This document shows, in pieces, positions 9,722 through 17,815 of a stretch of 64,000 bases of DNA. The notes under the pieces were generated by a model. It saw only the letters and a list, made by a program, of their open reading frames with translations. It did not search any database and had not been told where the DNA came from. Each line of letters opens with the position of its first letter. Position 1 is the first letter of the stretch. A program made the position numbers and the translations under genes. The stretch is from an uncultured Prevotellaceae bacterium (lineage in GTDB: Bacteria; Bacteroidota; Bacteroidia; Bacteroidales; Bacteroidaceae), in contig CAMHNI010000013.1 of assembly GCA_946186505.1 (NCBI GenBank), positions 1-64,000 on the forward strand. Reading direction: 5' to 3'.

Positions 9722-12700
9722 TTAGTCTATTACAATTTTCTTTCCATTCACAATGTACATGCCTTTAGCCAGACCGTCAACAGAGTTTCCTACGTATTGA
9801 CCTTTCAAGTTATATACCTTGTAGTTCGCAGGAAGCAGGTCAACACCGTCCAGTCTGTCGATGGCAACCACCTCATTACCATTCTCATCAAGTTCCACGA
9901 CATCGTCATCAAACACGATGCGCACAATTCTTGCCGAGGCGGTAAACGAGTCATCAGTAGCATTGCCATACACCAGTCTCAGTGTCTGGTTAAACACGGC
10001 ATGCCCCTTTTCATCCTTAGCGACCTCTACAGGGATGACTGTCTTTTCTTCACCAAGGCCTTCATTATTTGCATACTGAGTACTGCCCACATTGATGATG
10101 CAGTTGTAAGGTAACCACTTATATTTACTATGATACGAATTATAGTAATACCATCTGTGAGTACTCCTTGCAAGATAGTATGAATAAAGAGGAAGTGGCT
10201 GCTGCCAATACTGGCCTATGAAGGTATATACATGGTAATTATCATATCCATCTGCGCTGTCATCAGATTTAAGAAGAGCTGCCTTCATCTTATGATTGGC
10301 ATAAGGTATGACAAAGTTTGACTGTTCCCCTGTAAACTGTCCACCAATACCTAAATAGCACCCTGTACGTCTGCCCACCGACGAAGATGCCATCGAGAAT
10401 GCATAACGTTTAAGAATTGTCTCACCAGGATTCCCCAAATCTGTACCCGTAAGCTTGTACGGTTTAATCAGGTAGGGATAGCCTCCACGTATATAAATTG
10501 CTTCGCTCGCTAAACCGTTGCTCATAGTATATGTGCCATTGTCAACATAGCTTGGTGTCTCTTGGCTTGACAGTTCAGGATAGGTGTGCGCATTTGTGCC
10601 ACTTTGTAGAGCATCACTCAAACGCAATTGGATGATGCCTTGTGTATCACCAGGTTTTCGTGTCACACTCGCCAATGTGTAAATATCAGGCAAAACATCA
10701 TTTTCTTGTTGAGAACTGCCAATCTTTGTAATAGTAGTTGAGGTACTTTTAGGTACGCCTAACAGATTGACCACCTCAGAATAGGTCATGTCAAAAGGAA
10801 TGCAGAATGTGTACCAGCCATCCTGTTCATATTCCTTCTCTACTGCCAGTTCTGCATCTGCAGGCACATAAGTAGCTTTTGACAGCACGAACTCATGCCA
10901 GCCTACGTATTCAAGGGCGAAGCGGGTCAAGTTTGTCTTATCCGTAATGTTGGTAGGCTGAGTATCGTCCTTCAGCTTAACACCGTCAGGATAGCTTGTC
11001 ACATCGAAGTTGATGGTACCACCCTTGATATTACCGTCTGGGGTATTTTCTCCATAGGTATCCGACCAGTCATCCCATACCAGTCTTCGAATAGCCTGAT
11101 TGTACGAACGTCCCAGTTCGGCAAAAGTCGGCCATTTAAGGGCTTCACCGTTAGCATCAAGTGCACCCGTCTGGTCTTTCTTCGTGTACTCCTTTGAAAT
11201 ATCTGTGTATGACTTTTGCATTGCCTCATAGTAAGTAGCGTTGTTATAGCTGCTCGGAAGCGAGGCCTGATCGGGATAGTGCAGAATGGTGAACAGGAAC
11301 GCACCATTCTTGTACTTCTCGCGACAGTAGATGTTACCACCGTCGAAGCCGCCCCAACCGTAAGTCATACCCGAGGCAAACATGCCGCGGTAGCACTTTG
11401 TAGGTGTAAATTCTAACCCGTCCTCATAGCCGCTACGCAAAATATAGACATCGCTCACCGTACCTGAGTTGTATGCACCGAATACAGGAATGCTGGGCAC
11501 GTTCGGGAATCCGTTGACATCGGTACCAGGATTCGTGCCGATTTCCAGCAAGTTCTTCGACAGGGTGTATGTGTTGTCACCATTGTCAATCTCATTGCCG
11601 CTGGCATCAGTGGTGGTGATGTGGTTCAGTCCGCTCAGATAGAAGGCTCCATCCTTAATCCAGCGGTAGCAATAGGGAATCTTCAAATAATTAATCTGCT
11701 TGCAGTTGTTCAGGAAGTTGGCAGGGATGGTGTTCATCTGCTTCGACATGACCAGTGAGGTTATGCCTGCCCAGCCCAGCTGACCCAGCGTCATGTTTTC
11801 TGGTTTAGCTGTGTTAGCATCCGCAGCATCGACGAACTTGGCATTCTCAATATCGAGCGTTTTCAGTTTGCTATCGTTCTCAAAAGCGGAACTTATGCTA
11901 CTATTAGCAGAATTCTGATAGTTGCCGTTTGCGTCCAGGTTGACACTACTAGTAGCAATGTCGCTGGCCAGCAATGAGCCGCTCAGCGTGATGTCCTCCA
12001 GATTGCAAGTGTACTGCCAAGGGTTTGGACGGATGTCAGATACCTGATCCAAGGTAGTGCGTAATGACCCAGGAGTCTTCACGTAGCCTACCAAACTGGT
12101 GCGTGCGGCATTCAGCGACACAGCAGCGTTCAGATTGGTGCAACTCGAGAAGTTACTAGCCGCTACGTCCGCCTTTGTCAGGTTGCGCGGCAGGATGATG
12201 TTCTTAACTGTGGTGTTGGTGATGTTGGTTGTCGATAGCGAAACACCGCTTGCCAGCGTTGCCCCATCGAGATTCAGCGTGGCATCACGCCACATAATAC
12301 CACTACCTGTGCTACTGTTAAACGTCAAATTGTTGATTGTGGCAATGTCTGTAGCAGTAATCTCACCCGTAACAGTCAGGTTACAGATGTTTAACGTACT
12401 CAAATTGCCACTGCTACCTGTTGTCACCGTTGTATAATCAGCAATGTTTTTCTTCATAGCATAGAACTTCTGGAGCAGCGATGTTAATGTTTCACCGCTT
12501 GTAACACCAACGGTCAGTGCACAATCATCTTCTGTTACACCTGAAACCGATGTAGATGCTGCTTTAACCATTTTAGGAGTGACATCAGAAGGAAGGAAAG
12601 TAAGACTATTTTGACCATTGCTTGCCTTTGTCACATTGTAACCGCTATCACCGTATTTCAGATTGTCGTAAACAGAGTTGCTGATGTTGGATTGACTGCT

Positions 12701-15382
12701 GCGAGTGAAATTGACATCGGCAGAGTAGCCTGAGTTGTACGTTCCCAGATTATTGATGGTGGCATCAGCCACGTTAATCGAAGTAAGATTTGTACAATCT
12801 GTCAAGTCTATGTCACCATTGATAGTACCTGCGGGAGCAAAGGTGGTAAAGCCTGAAGCATCGCAGTGAGACAGGTTTATATTCTTCACTGTTCCGTTGT
12901 TGGTAAATGAAGTCAGACCAGTATAAGACATGTTTACATCACCACTAATGGTTCCTTTGTTGATAAAGGTTGTCAGATTGGTCAACTTTTTGTCAGACGT
13001 GCCATTGGCAACAACATCGCCCCCGATGGTTCCCGAATTATAAATACGAGTCAGCGACGAACAACCTGTTGCTGTTATCGTACCACCAATTCGGGTATCA
13101 ACAGTAATGCGCGTAATACCGCTGTTGCTTACATTTAGTGCACCGCTGACCGTCGTTCCTGTCAGTGTCATTGCCTGAAGATTTGAACACCCACTGGCAT
13201 TCACACTGCTTACTGTCGAGCCAGAAAGATTGATAGTCTGCAGAAGAGTACAGGAGGACGTCGTCAGTGCAGCAGAGCCTATAGTAATGCTAGACAAGTC
13301 GAGACTGGTAATATTGATATTGGAGAAGGTCAAAGCGTTTGGAACGCCAGAGCTTGTTGACAGTCCAATGGATTTAATAGAAGAGTTAGCACCATTGGCA
13401 GCTGTAAGCATGTTTTGGCCAAAGACACCATAATTAGAATTGTTATAGGTACCACTGACAAAGTCCACGGCTGTCGTGCCTGATCGTACAATACGACCAT
13501 CTGAAAGTGCTGTTTCAGAGTAGTTATTGTTATTAAGGCCAAGAATGTTCAGTTTCGTGCCGGTGTAGGAATAGACTGCAGCTATTTTTCCCAACTTATT
13601 ATCACCACCAAGTTTACCGAAGAGTGCCATGTCATCTGCTGACCAGCCATCAGGGAGTATCATTCTATATGCAGAACTCCATTCTTTTGAGAAATCATAG
13701 TTTGCTGCTATTTCAACCGTCAGATTAGCCCCGCTCAGGTCTAAGTACTCGTAAGCTGTGGGTTTATTGGTTAGTGCATTGAAATTTATGTCATCAGCAT
13801 TCAGTGCTACGTCACTCTCCACCTTTATATATATACCGCTACGCAGTGTCGATTCGTTCTCGAATGCACGTGCCAGTCCTCCTGCTTTAAGCACAAAGAC
13901 GTTGTCTGCAACAGTGGCTCCACTGTCGTTGGTTGGAGAATAGATGTAATACAATTCACTATATTTACTTGAAAATGCAGCTTTCTGGGCATCTGTCAGC
14001 GTAGTGCCAAGAGGCAGGACAAGTGCCTGCAGTGAAGAAGGACCATTAAAACCAGAGATATCGACAGTGGCTCTACTTAGGTCTATCTTTGTCAGATTAG
14101 AATAGCTGCTAAGTTGAAGAGCATCCACAGTGCCATTAACTGTTAATGATGTCATGGAGGACAGTGTGCTTGAGTCTAACAGTCCGAGTGCTCCTGCCAG
14201 ACTGCCACCAGTACCAAGTGTCACGGTCACGGCAGTACCGTTGACAGCTACTTTGTTCTTTACAGTGGCACTGGTTTCTGTAACTGTTCCAGTAAAGCCC
14301 GATGGAAGAATCAGGGCGTCAAGCGCATCGTTGCTGATATTAATGTTGTCACGGTTTTGCAGTGTAACCGAAGACAGGTTGGCATTCTTAAGTGCCGTGT
14401 CTCCACTGAGATTCAGTGTGTAGTTATTGTTAGCGTCAGCACCGACGGAAACATTGTTAAGATTAAGCGTAGTTAATGATGTATTGCTGCTTAAGTCAAG
14501 ACTTTCATTAATGGTTGTGTTGCTGATACTGACTGATGTCAGTTCCGAACAACCTGTTATGGTAGTTGACGCTAATGGTGTGCTGGAAGTCATCGTCACG
14601 GACTGTAATGCAGAACAGTTGCTTACGTTCAAACCACTTTTGCTGCTGTATTGACCTGACAGACCGTTTACGGTAATAGTATTCAGGTGCATATTGCCAG
14701 ATATGTTGATTAAAGAATTCTGAGGGGCATCAACATTGTTTAGTACTAGGTCTGTCACTTCATGGGTTGACAAAGCAGTGACGTCATCGCTATTGCCAAA
14801 AGAGCCGATAACCTTAATTTTCGTTTTACTTACATCTGAATGTAGGCTTGCAAATGTTGACAGTGTAGTTCCCAGCGTGCCATGTGTGGTTGTGTAGTAT
14901 TCCAATCCGTTGGCTGTAGAAGAAAGGACGGACTTAAATTTGCAACTATTGTTATCAGTAAAATCTGCTGTCGCAATATTTTGGTTTTGTGGGAGGATAA
15001 GGTAGCCATTACCATCGGCTGTAAGAGAAGAAACGTTACTGCCACCCTCTGTTACACCGTAAAAGTCCCAGGTACAACCAGTGAAAAATTGGGAATGCGT
15101 TAAGGAAGACAAATCATTAGAACTGATTTTTCCAGTAACAATGTATGTTTTGTTGCTACCGAAATGTCCATTCACAGTCTCTTGAGTAGGAGTAGTAGAT
15201 CCTGAAAGTCCAGAATACCAGGTATGGAAATCCCCAGCATTATTCACGTTGATAGTAATCGTATTACCATCGTTGCTAACGCTCATCGAAGACCCAGTGT
15301 CGAAGTTATATACAACCGAATCCGCCCACGCCCCAGTCACGGCGCAGACCAACGAAAAGATAATTAGTAAATACTTTTTCAT
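9722..15382 (-). CDS. giant repeat-rich secreted protein with type IX sorting-like C-terminus
   Basis: 1886 residues. Signal peptide MKKYLLIIFSLVCAVTGAWAD. From about residue 170 to 1300 it is a long run of imperfect 20-25-residue beta/leucine-rich units rich in Ser, Thr and Asn (phrases such as LTTLNLNNVSV, LTRIYNSGTIGGDV and LTSINVADATINNLG), probably a beta-solenoid. Residues about 1300-1850 are non-repetitive beta domains. The C-terminus (YKVYNLKGQYVGN ... KGMYIVNGKKIVID) closely fits the T9SS sorting pattern, so surface anchoring or release is expected. Its DNA looks more AT-rich than the flanking genes, which may reflect repeat composition or transfer. Ligand and function are not evident. 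Confidence 0.88.
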   Translation of the reverse strand: MKKYLLIIFSLVCAVTGAWADSVVYNFDTGSSMSVSNDGNTITINVNNAGDFHTWYSGLSGSTTPTQETVNGHFGSNKTYIVTGKISSNDLSSLTHSQFFTGCTWDFYGVTEGGSNVSSLTADGNGYLILPQNQNIATADFTDNNSCKFKSVLSSTANGLEYYTTTHGTLGTTLSTFASLHSDVSKTKIKVIGSFGNSDDVTALSTHEVTDLVLNNVDAPQNSLINISGNMHLNTITVNGLSGQYSSKSGLNVSNCSALQSVTMTSSTPLASTTITGCSELTSVSISNTTINESLDLSSNTSLTTLNLNNVSVGADANNNYTLNLSGDTALKNANLSSVTLQNRDNINISNDALDALILPSGFTGTVTETSATVKNKVAVNGTAVTVTLGTGGSLAGALGLLDSSTLSSMTSLTVNGTVDALQLSSYSNLTKIDLSRATVDISGFNGPSSLQALVLPLGTTLTDAQKAAFSSKYSELYYIYSPTNDSGATVADNVFVLKAGGLARAFENESTLRSGIYIKVESDVALNADDINFNALTNKPTAYEYLDLSGANLTVEIAANYDFSKEWSSAYRMILPDGWSADDMALFGKLGGDNKLGKIAAVYSYTGTKLNILGLNNNNYSETALSDGRIVRSGTTAVDFVSGTYNNSNYGVFGQNMLTAANGANSSIKSIGLSTSSGVPNALTFSNINITSLDLSSITIGSAALTTSSCTLLQTINLSGSTVSSVNASGCSNLQAMTLTGTTVSGALNVSNSGITRITVDTRIGGTITATGCSSLTRIYNSGTIGGDVVANGTSDKKLTNLTTFINKGTISGDVNMSYTGLTSFTNNGTVKNINLSHCDASGFTTFAPAGTINGDIDLTDCTNLTSINVADATINNLGTYNSGYSADVNFTRSSQSNISNSVYDNLKYGDSGYNVTKASNGQNSLTFLPSDVTPKMVKAASTSVSGVTEDDCALTVGVTSGETLTSLLQKFYAMKKNIADYTTVTTGSSGNLSTLNICNLTVTGEITATDIATINNLTFNSSTGSGIMWRDATLNLDGATLASGVSLSTTNITNTTVKNIILPRNLTKADVAASNFSSCTNLNAAVSLNAARTSLVGYVKTPGSLRTTLDQVSDIRPNPWQYTCNLEDITLSGSLLASDIATSSVNLDANGNYQNSANSSISSAFENDSKLKTLDIENAKFVDAADANTAKPENMTLGQLGWAGITSLVMSKQMNTIPANFLNNCKQINYLKIPYCYRWIKDGAFYLSGLNHITTTDASGNEIDNGDNTYTLSKNLLEIGTNPGTDVNGFPNVPSIPVFGAYNSGTVSDVYILRSGYEDGLEFTPTKCYRGMFASGMTYGWGGFDGGNIYCREKYKNGAFLFTILHYPDQASLPSSYNNATYYEAMQKSYTDISKEYTKKDQTGALDANGEALKWPTFAELGRSYNQAIRRLVWDDWSDTYGENTPDGNIKGGTINFDVTSYPDGVKLKDDTQPTNITDKTNLTRFALEYVGWHEFVLSKATYVPADAELAVEKEYEQDGWYTFCIPFDMTYSEVVNLLGVPKSTSTTITKIGSSQQENDVLPDIYTLASVTRKPGDTQGIIQLRLSDALQSGTNAHTYPELSSQETPSYVDNGTYTMSNGLASEAIYIRGGYPYLIKPYKLTGTDLGNPGETILKRYAFSMASSSVGRRTGCYLGIGGQFTGEQSNFVIPYANHKMKAALLKSDDSADGYDNYHVYTFIGQYWQQPLPLYSYYLARSTHRWYYYNSYHSKYKWLPYNCIINVGSTQYANNEGLGEEKTVIPVEVAKDEKGHAVFNQTLRLVYGNATDDSFTASARIVRIVFDDDVVELDENGNEVVAIDRLDGVDLLPANYKVYNLKGQYVGNSVDGLAKGMYIVNGKKIVID

Positions 15383-15496
15383 GTTATTGTTATTTGTTTG
15401 TTACCTTTGTAGTTCGTTATTATCCTATGGTCAGCTCCCAAATAAAATAGGTAGTTAAGGCGAATAGGGTTGCATCACGCATAAAGTATTCGCGTG

Positions 15497-15504
15497 CAAA
15501 GTTA
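15497..15504 (-). promoter_or_regulatory. -7 box of the surface-protein locus
   Basis: Minus-strand TAACTTTG (TAnnTTTG), about 115 nt before the ATG of the giant gene, implying a long leader. It is the only recognisable promoter for 7845-15382. Confidence 0.6.
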
Positions 15505-15642
15505 CAAATTAATAATAACACCACAAAGATTTTTTGCAAGAAAAATTACGTAATCGTTTGATTTCTTGAATGAAATCAACTGTCACACGTTCATGCCACT
15601 CCTACCTCTCCCACCCGGCTTTGCCGCTTGACTGTGTCGGGA

Positions 15643-15691
15643 ACTCAGGTGGGGAAAAAGTTACTCCTACTCAGGAGGGGAAAAAGTCACT
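15643..15691. repeat. two tandem copies of a 23-nt GGGGAAAAAGT motif
   Basis: ACTCAGGTGGGGAAAAAGTT.. at 15643-15665 is repeated as ACTCAGGAGGGGAAAAAGTC.. at 15669-15691 with a 26-nt period. The surrounding bases 15505-15734 show no credible gene. Confidence 0.6.
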
Positions 15692-15734
15692 GGGTAAGGA
15701 CTATCAAAGAACAGACGCTGGGTGTCAAGAGCAA

Positions 15735-15911
15735 TCATACCATTTCAACTTTATAGAACGGATCATCCTTGCTACGTTCTATCTGGTTTTCGATTTCTTC
15801 CAATTTTATTTCCATCTTCGCTCGCCACACTTTCTTGTATTCCCGATAAGCCCTGATAGAGTCAATAAATGATCCGGGCTTCGAGGTGAACTGTAGTTTT
15901 GTTGCTGCCAT
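15735..15911 (-). CDS. 58-residue hypothetical protein with its own promoter
   Basis: The product starts MAATKLQFTSKPGSFIDSIR and continues as a charged, probably helical segment (KMEIKLEEIENQIERSKDD), ending FYKVEMV. No signal peptide or known domain is recognised. It is supported by a perfect -7 box at 15939-15946, 28 nt upstream of the ATG. It could be a remnant of a larger or mobile element, but the promoter and biased composition favour a real gene. Confidence 0.55.
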   Translation of the reverse strand: MAATKLQFTSKPGSFIDSIRAYREYKKVWRAKMEIKLEEIENQIERSKDDPFYKVEMV

Positions 15912-15938
15912 AATACTCGTTGTTTAGTGTTTAGGGTG

Positions 15939-15946
15939 CAAAGATA
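15939..15946 (-). promoter_or_regulatory. -7 box of the 58-residue gene
   Basis: Minus-strand TATCTTTG, a perfect TAnnTTTG; a TTTTG lies a little over a dozen bases upstream. Confidence 0.55.
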
Positions 15947-16040
15947 CGAATAAGCAAGAACAAAACTAAATAATTTATATCCTTTTTTCAAACGGGAAAA
16001 GGAAATAGGGAATTTCCTATGTCGATTTAGGGGAATTCCG

Positions 16041-16072
16041 TTTGGCGGTATGAGAAAATTATACTACTTTTG
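16041..16072 (+). promoter_or_regulatory. promoter of the glycine-zipper lipoprotein gene
   Basis: TTTG at 16041-16044 and TACTTTTG at 16065-16072 are separated by 20 nt, a full match to the Bacteroidota -33/-7 arrangement. The ATG follows 26 nt later. Confidence 0.7.
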
Positions 16073-16098
16073 CAGCGTGATTGAACTCTAAATATCGC

Positions 16099-16842
16099 AT
16101 GACTATGAAGAAGGTATTGATATTTTCGCTCGGCTTGCTCCTGGTCATGAGCAGCTGCGGCAGCTATGAGGCTGCAGGCGCCTACACTGGTGCACACTTC
16201 GGTTCCATCATCGGTTCGGCCATCGGCGGCATCACCGGCGGATGGCGCGGCCACGAGGTCGGCAAGCTGGTAGGCCTGGCCGGCGGAGCTATGGTCGGCG
16301 CTGCCATCGGCAAGGCTGCCGACGAACAGGCGGAGGAAAGGGCCGTGGAGCGAAGCATGGCGCGCCAAAGGATGAACACCCGCGAGAGCTACGACTACAA
16401 CTACGATGGCGGTTACGACCCGTTGGGTCGCGGCGACGACCGCATCACGTTCGATGATGCCGTGCCGGCTCCCACACCGCCAGCCGCTGCCACGGGCCTG
16501 ACTATCAGCAACGCCCGCATAGCCGATGCCAGCCATGACGGCATGCTGTCACGCGGAGAGTCTGCCCATGTGGTCTTTGAAATCCACAACCCGACAGACA
16601 AGCCCGTCTTCGGCGTACAGCCTTCAGTCATGGAGGTGACTGGCAACAGGCACATCTACATATCGGAAAACATACTGGTGGAGTGCATCCAGCCCAAGCA
16701 GACCATCCGCTACACGGCTCAGGTCAAGACCGACAGGGGCTTGCGCAACGGCGAAGCCATCATACGGGTGTCGGTGCTGCAGGGTGGACGTGAGATTACT
16801 TCACAGACACGTGAGTTCCATGTAAAGACCATGAAGAGGTAA
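16099..16842 (+). CDS. glycine-zipper outer-membrane-type lipoprotein
   Basis: 247 residues from the ATG at 16099 (MTMKKVLIFSLGLLLVMSSCGS); an alternative ATG is at 16105. LVMSSC is a lipobox, so the protein is likely lipidated on cysteine. Residues about 25-85 are a glycine-zipper region (GSIIGSAIGGITGG, GGAMVGAAIGKAADEQ) like those that insert into or associate with membranes. After a Gly/Tyr/Asp linker, residues about 135-245 form a beta-sandwich-like domain (LTISNARIADASHDGMLSRG ... FEIHNPTDKPVFGVQP). An earlier in-frame TTG lies almost on the promoter and is not credible as start. Function unknown; an envelope role is inferred. Confidence 0.82.
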   Translation: MTMKKVLIFSLGLLLVMSSCGSYEAAGAYTGAHFGSIIGSAIGGITGGWRGHEVGKLVGLAGGAMVGAAIGKAADEQAEERAVERSMARQRMNTRESYDYNYDGGYDPLGRGDDRITFDDAVPAPTPPAAATGLTISNARIADASHDGMLSRGESAHVVFEIHNPTDKPVFGVQPSVMEVTGNRHIYISENILVECIQPKQTIRYTAQVKTDRGLRNGEAIIRVSVLQGGREITSQTREFHVKTMKR

Positions 16843-16860
16843 GCCCCGTTCTTACCTCTT
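16834..16860. terminator. hairpin covering both stop codons of the convergent pair
   Basis: AAGAGGTAAG (16834-16843) and CTTACCTCTT (16851-16860) form a perfect 10-bp stem with a 7-nt loop. Each arm contains the TAA of one of the two convergent genes. There is no T-run on either side, so termination is uncertain. Confidence 0.35.
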
Positions 16861-17643
16861 CCCCTCACGTTTCAAGTAGGCTTTGGCGGCATTGGGCTTA
16901 GCGTTGATCTGGTTAAACGCATCGGTGGCCTTCTGCTTCTCCTGCCGGGAGGGGGATACAGGTGACATCATAGCCGGCTCATAAGTTTCCTGAGCCGATT
17001 TGCTGGCAGTGCGACGCATGGAGCGTTGCACTTTTTGATGGTCTATCTTTATCTCATGCTGCCAGACGGGCACGATGCCCGCCGGGGCGATGTCGGCCAG
17101 TTCGAACTCGAACCTGGGCACCTCGGGGCCGTCATCGTCATCATCAGGCTTGAAGGGTATGTTAGTCTCACGGAGACGCTCAACGCTGACGGGCACAATA
17201 CCCTGTGCCAACATACCAATGGCTTTGGCAGCACCCCATGACAGATCGATGATGCGCCCGCGGCGGTAAGGTCCACGGTCGTTGACCCGAACCACCACCT
17301 GCTGGCCGTTCACCATGTTGGTCACCCTGAGCAGCGTACCGAAGGGATAGCTGCGGTGGGCACAGGTCAGCGAGTCGTGGTGCAGCTTCTCGCCGTTGGC
17401 CGTCCGCGACCCCGTTGCTCGTTTCGAATAGAACGATGCCTGACCGCTCTGGGTCTGCGCCCCTGCGGGGCTAAAGTAGAAAGAAAAAAGAATAAATAAT
17501 AAAGAATAAAGAACAGAGAAAAAAGAATAATGAACAGAGAATAAAGAACAGGGAATAGAGAATAGAGAACGAGGAACAAAGAACAAAGCCTTCGGCTTCC
17601 TTCTGCTGTAGGTACATAGTAGTCTTGCAACTGTCTTCTTCAT
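16852..17643 (-). CDS. rlpA: RlpA-family septal ring lytic transglycosylase-like protein
   Basis: 263 residues. Residues about 65-160 are a double-psi beta-barrel RlpA domain (GQASFYSKRATGSRTANGE, LRVTNMVNGQQVVVRVNDRG, RIIDLSWGAAKAIGM), the fold that cleaves denuded peptidoglycan in RlpA of other bacteria. The remaining C-terminal 100 residues are poorly conserved and end in a basic tail. The signal peptide is odd: residues 20-58 are five heptapeptide repeats (LFFVPRS, LFSIPCS, LFSVHYS, FFSVLYS, LLFILFS) encoded by an in-frame 7-bp tandem array, and the following SPAGA lies on a GC hairpin just at the expected cleavage site. The enzyme assignment is firm; catalytic activity is not proven. Confidence 0.88.
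   Translation of the reverse strand: MKKTVARLLCTYSRRKPKALFFVPRSLFSIPCSLFSVHYSFFSVLYSLLFILFSFYFSPAGAQTQSGQASFYSKRATGSRTANGEKLHHDSLTCAHRSYPFGTLLRVTNMVNGQQVVVRVNDRGPYRRGRIIDLSWGAAKAIGMLAQGIVPVSVERLRETNIPFKPDDDDDGPEVPRFEFELADIAPAGIVPVWQHEIKIDHQKVQRSMRRTASKSAQETYEPAMMSPVSPSRQEKQKATDAFNQINAKPNAAKAYLKREGKR
17459..17586 (-). repeat. 7-bp array plus hairpin, inside the rlpA signal-peptide region
   Basis: On the minus strand, units of the type TTTATTC / TCTATTC / TCTGTTC run from 17586 to about 17477, then TTTAG and the hairpin GCCCC-TGC-GGGGC (17459-17471). Since three units are 21 nt, the array stays in phase and encodes a seven-residue periodicity. Confidence 0.85.
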
Positions 17644-17814
17644 TCTCTATTCTTTATACTTTATTCTTTTTACTTAATTCTCTACTCTCTATTCTTTATT
17701 CTCTGTTCTTTCTACTTTATTCTTTATTCTTTATTCTCTATTCTCTATTCTTTATTATTTATTCTCTGTTCTTTATTCTTTATTATTTATTCTTTATTAT
17801 TTAGGCCGAAGGCC
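17644..17814 (+). repeat. 7-bp array plus hairpin between gdhA and rlpA
   Basis: On the plus strand about 22 degenerate units (TTTATTC, TCTATTC, TTTATTA, TCTGTTC) end in TTTAG and the small hairpin GGCC-GAA-GGCC at 17804-17814, directly against the gdhA stop. It is the same unit as at 17459-17586 in the opposite orientation. Confidence 0.85.
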
Positions 17815-17815
17815 G

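Noticed and set aside
15570..15872. 100-codon open frame on the plus strand
   Set aside because: It overlaps the promoter-supported 58-residue gene on the other strand and the tandem repeat; no -7 box precedes it.
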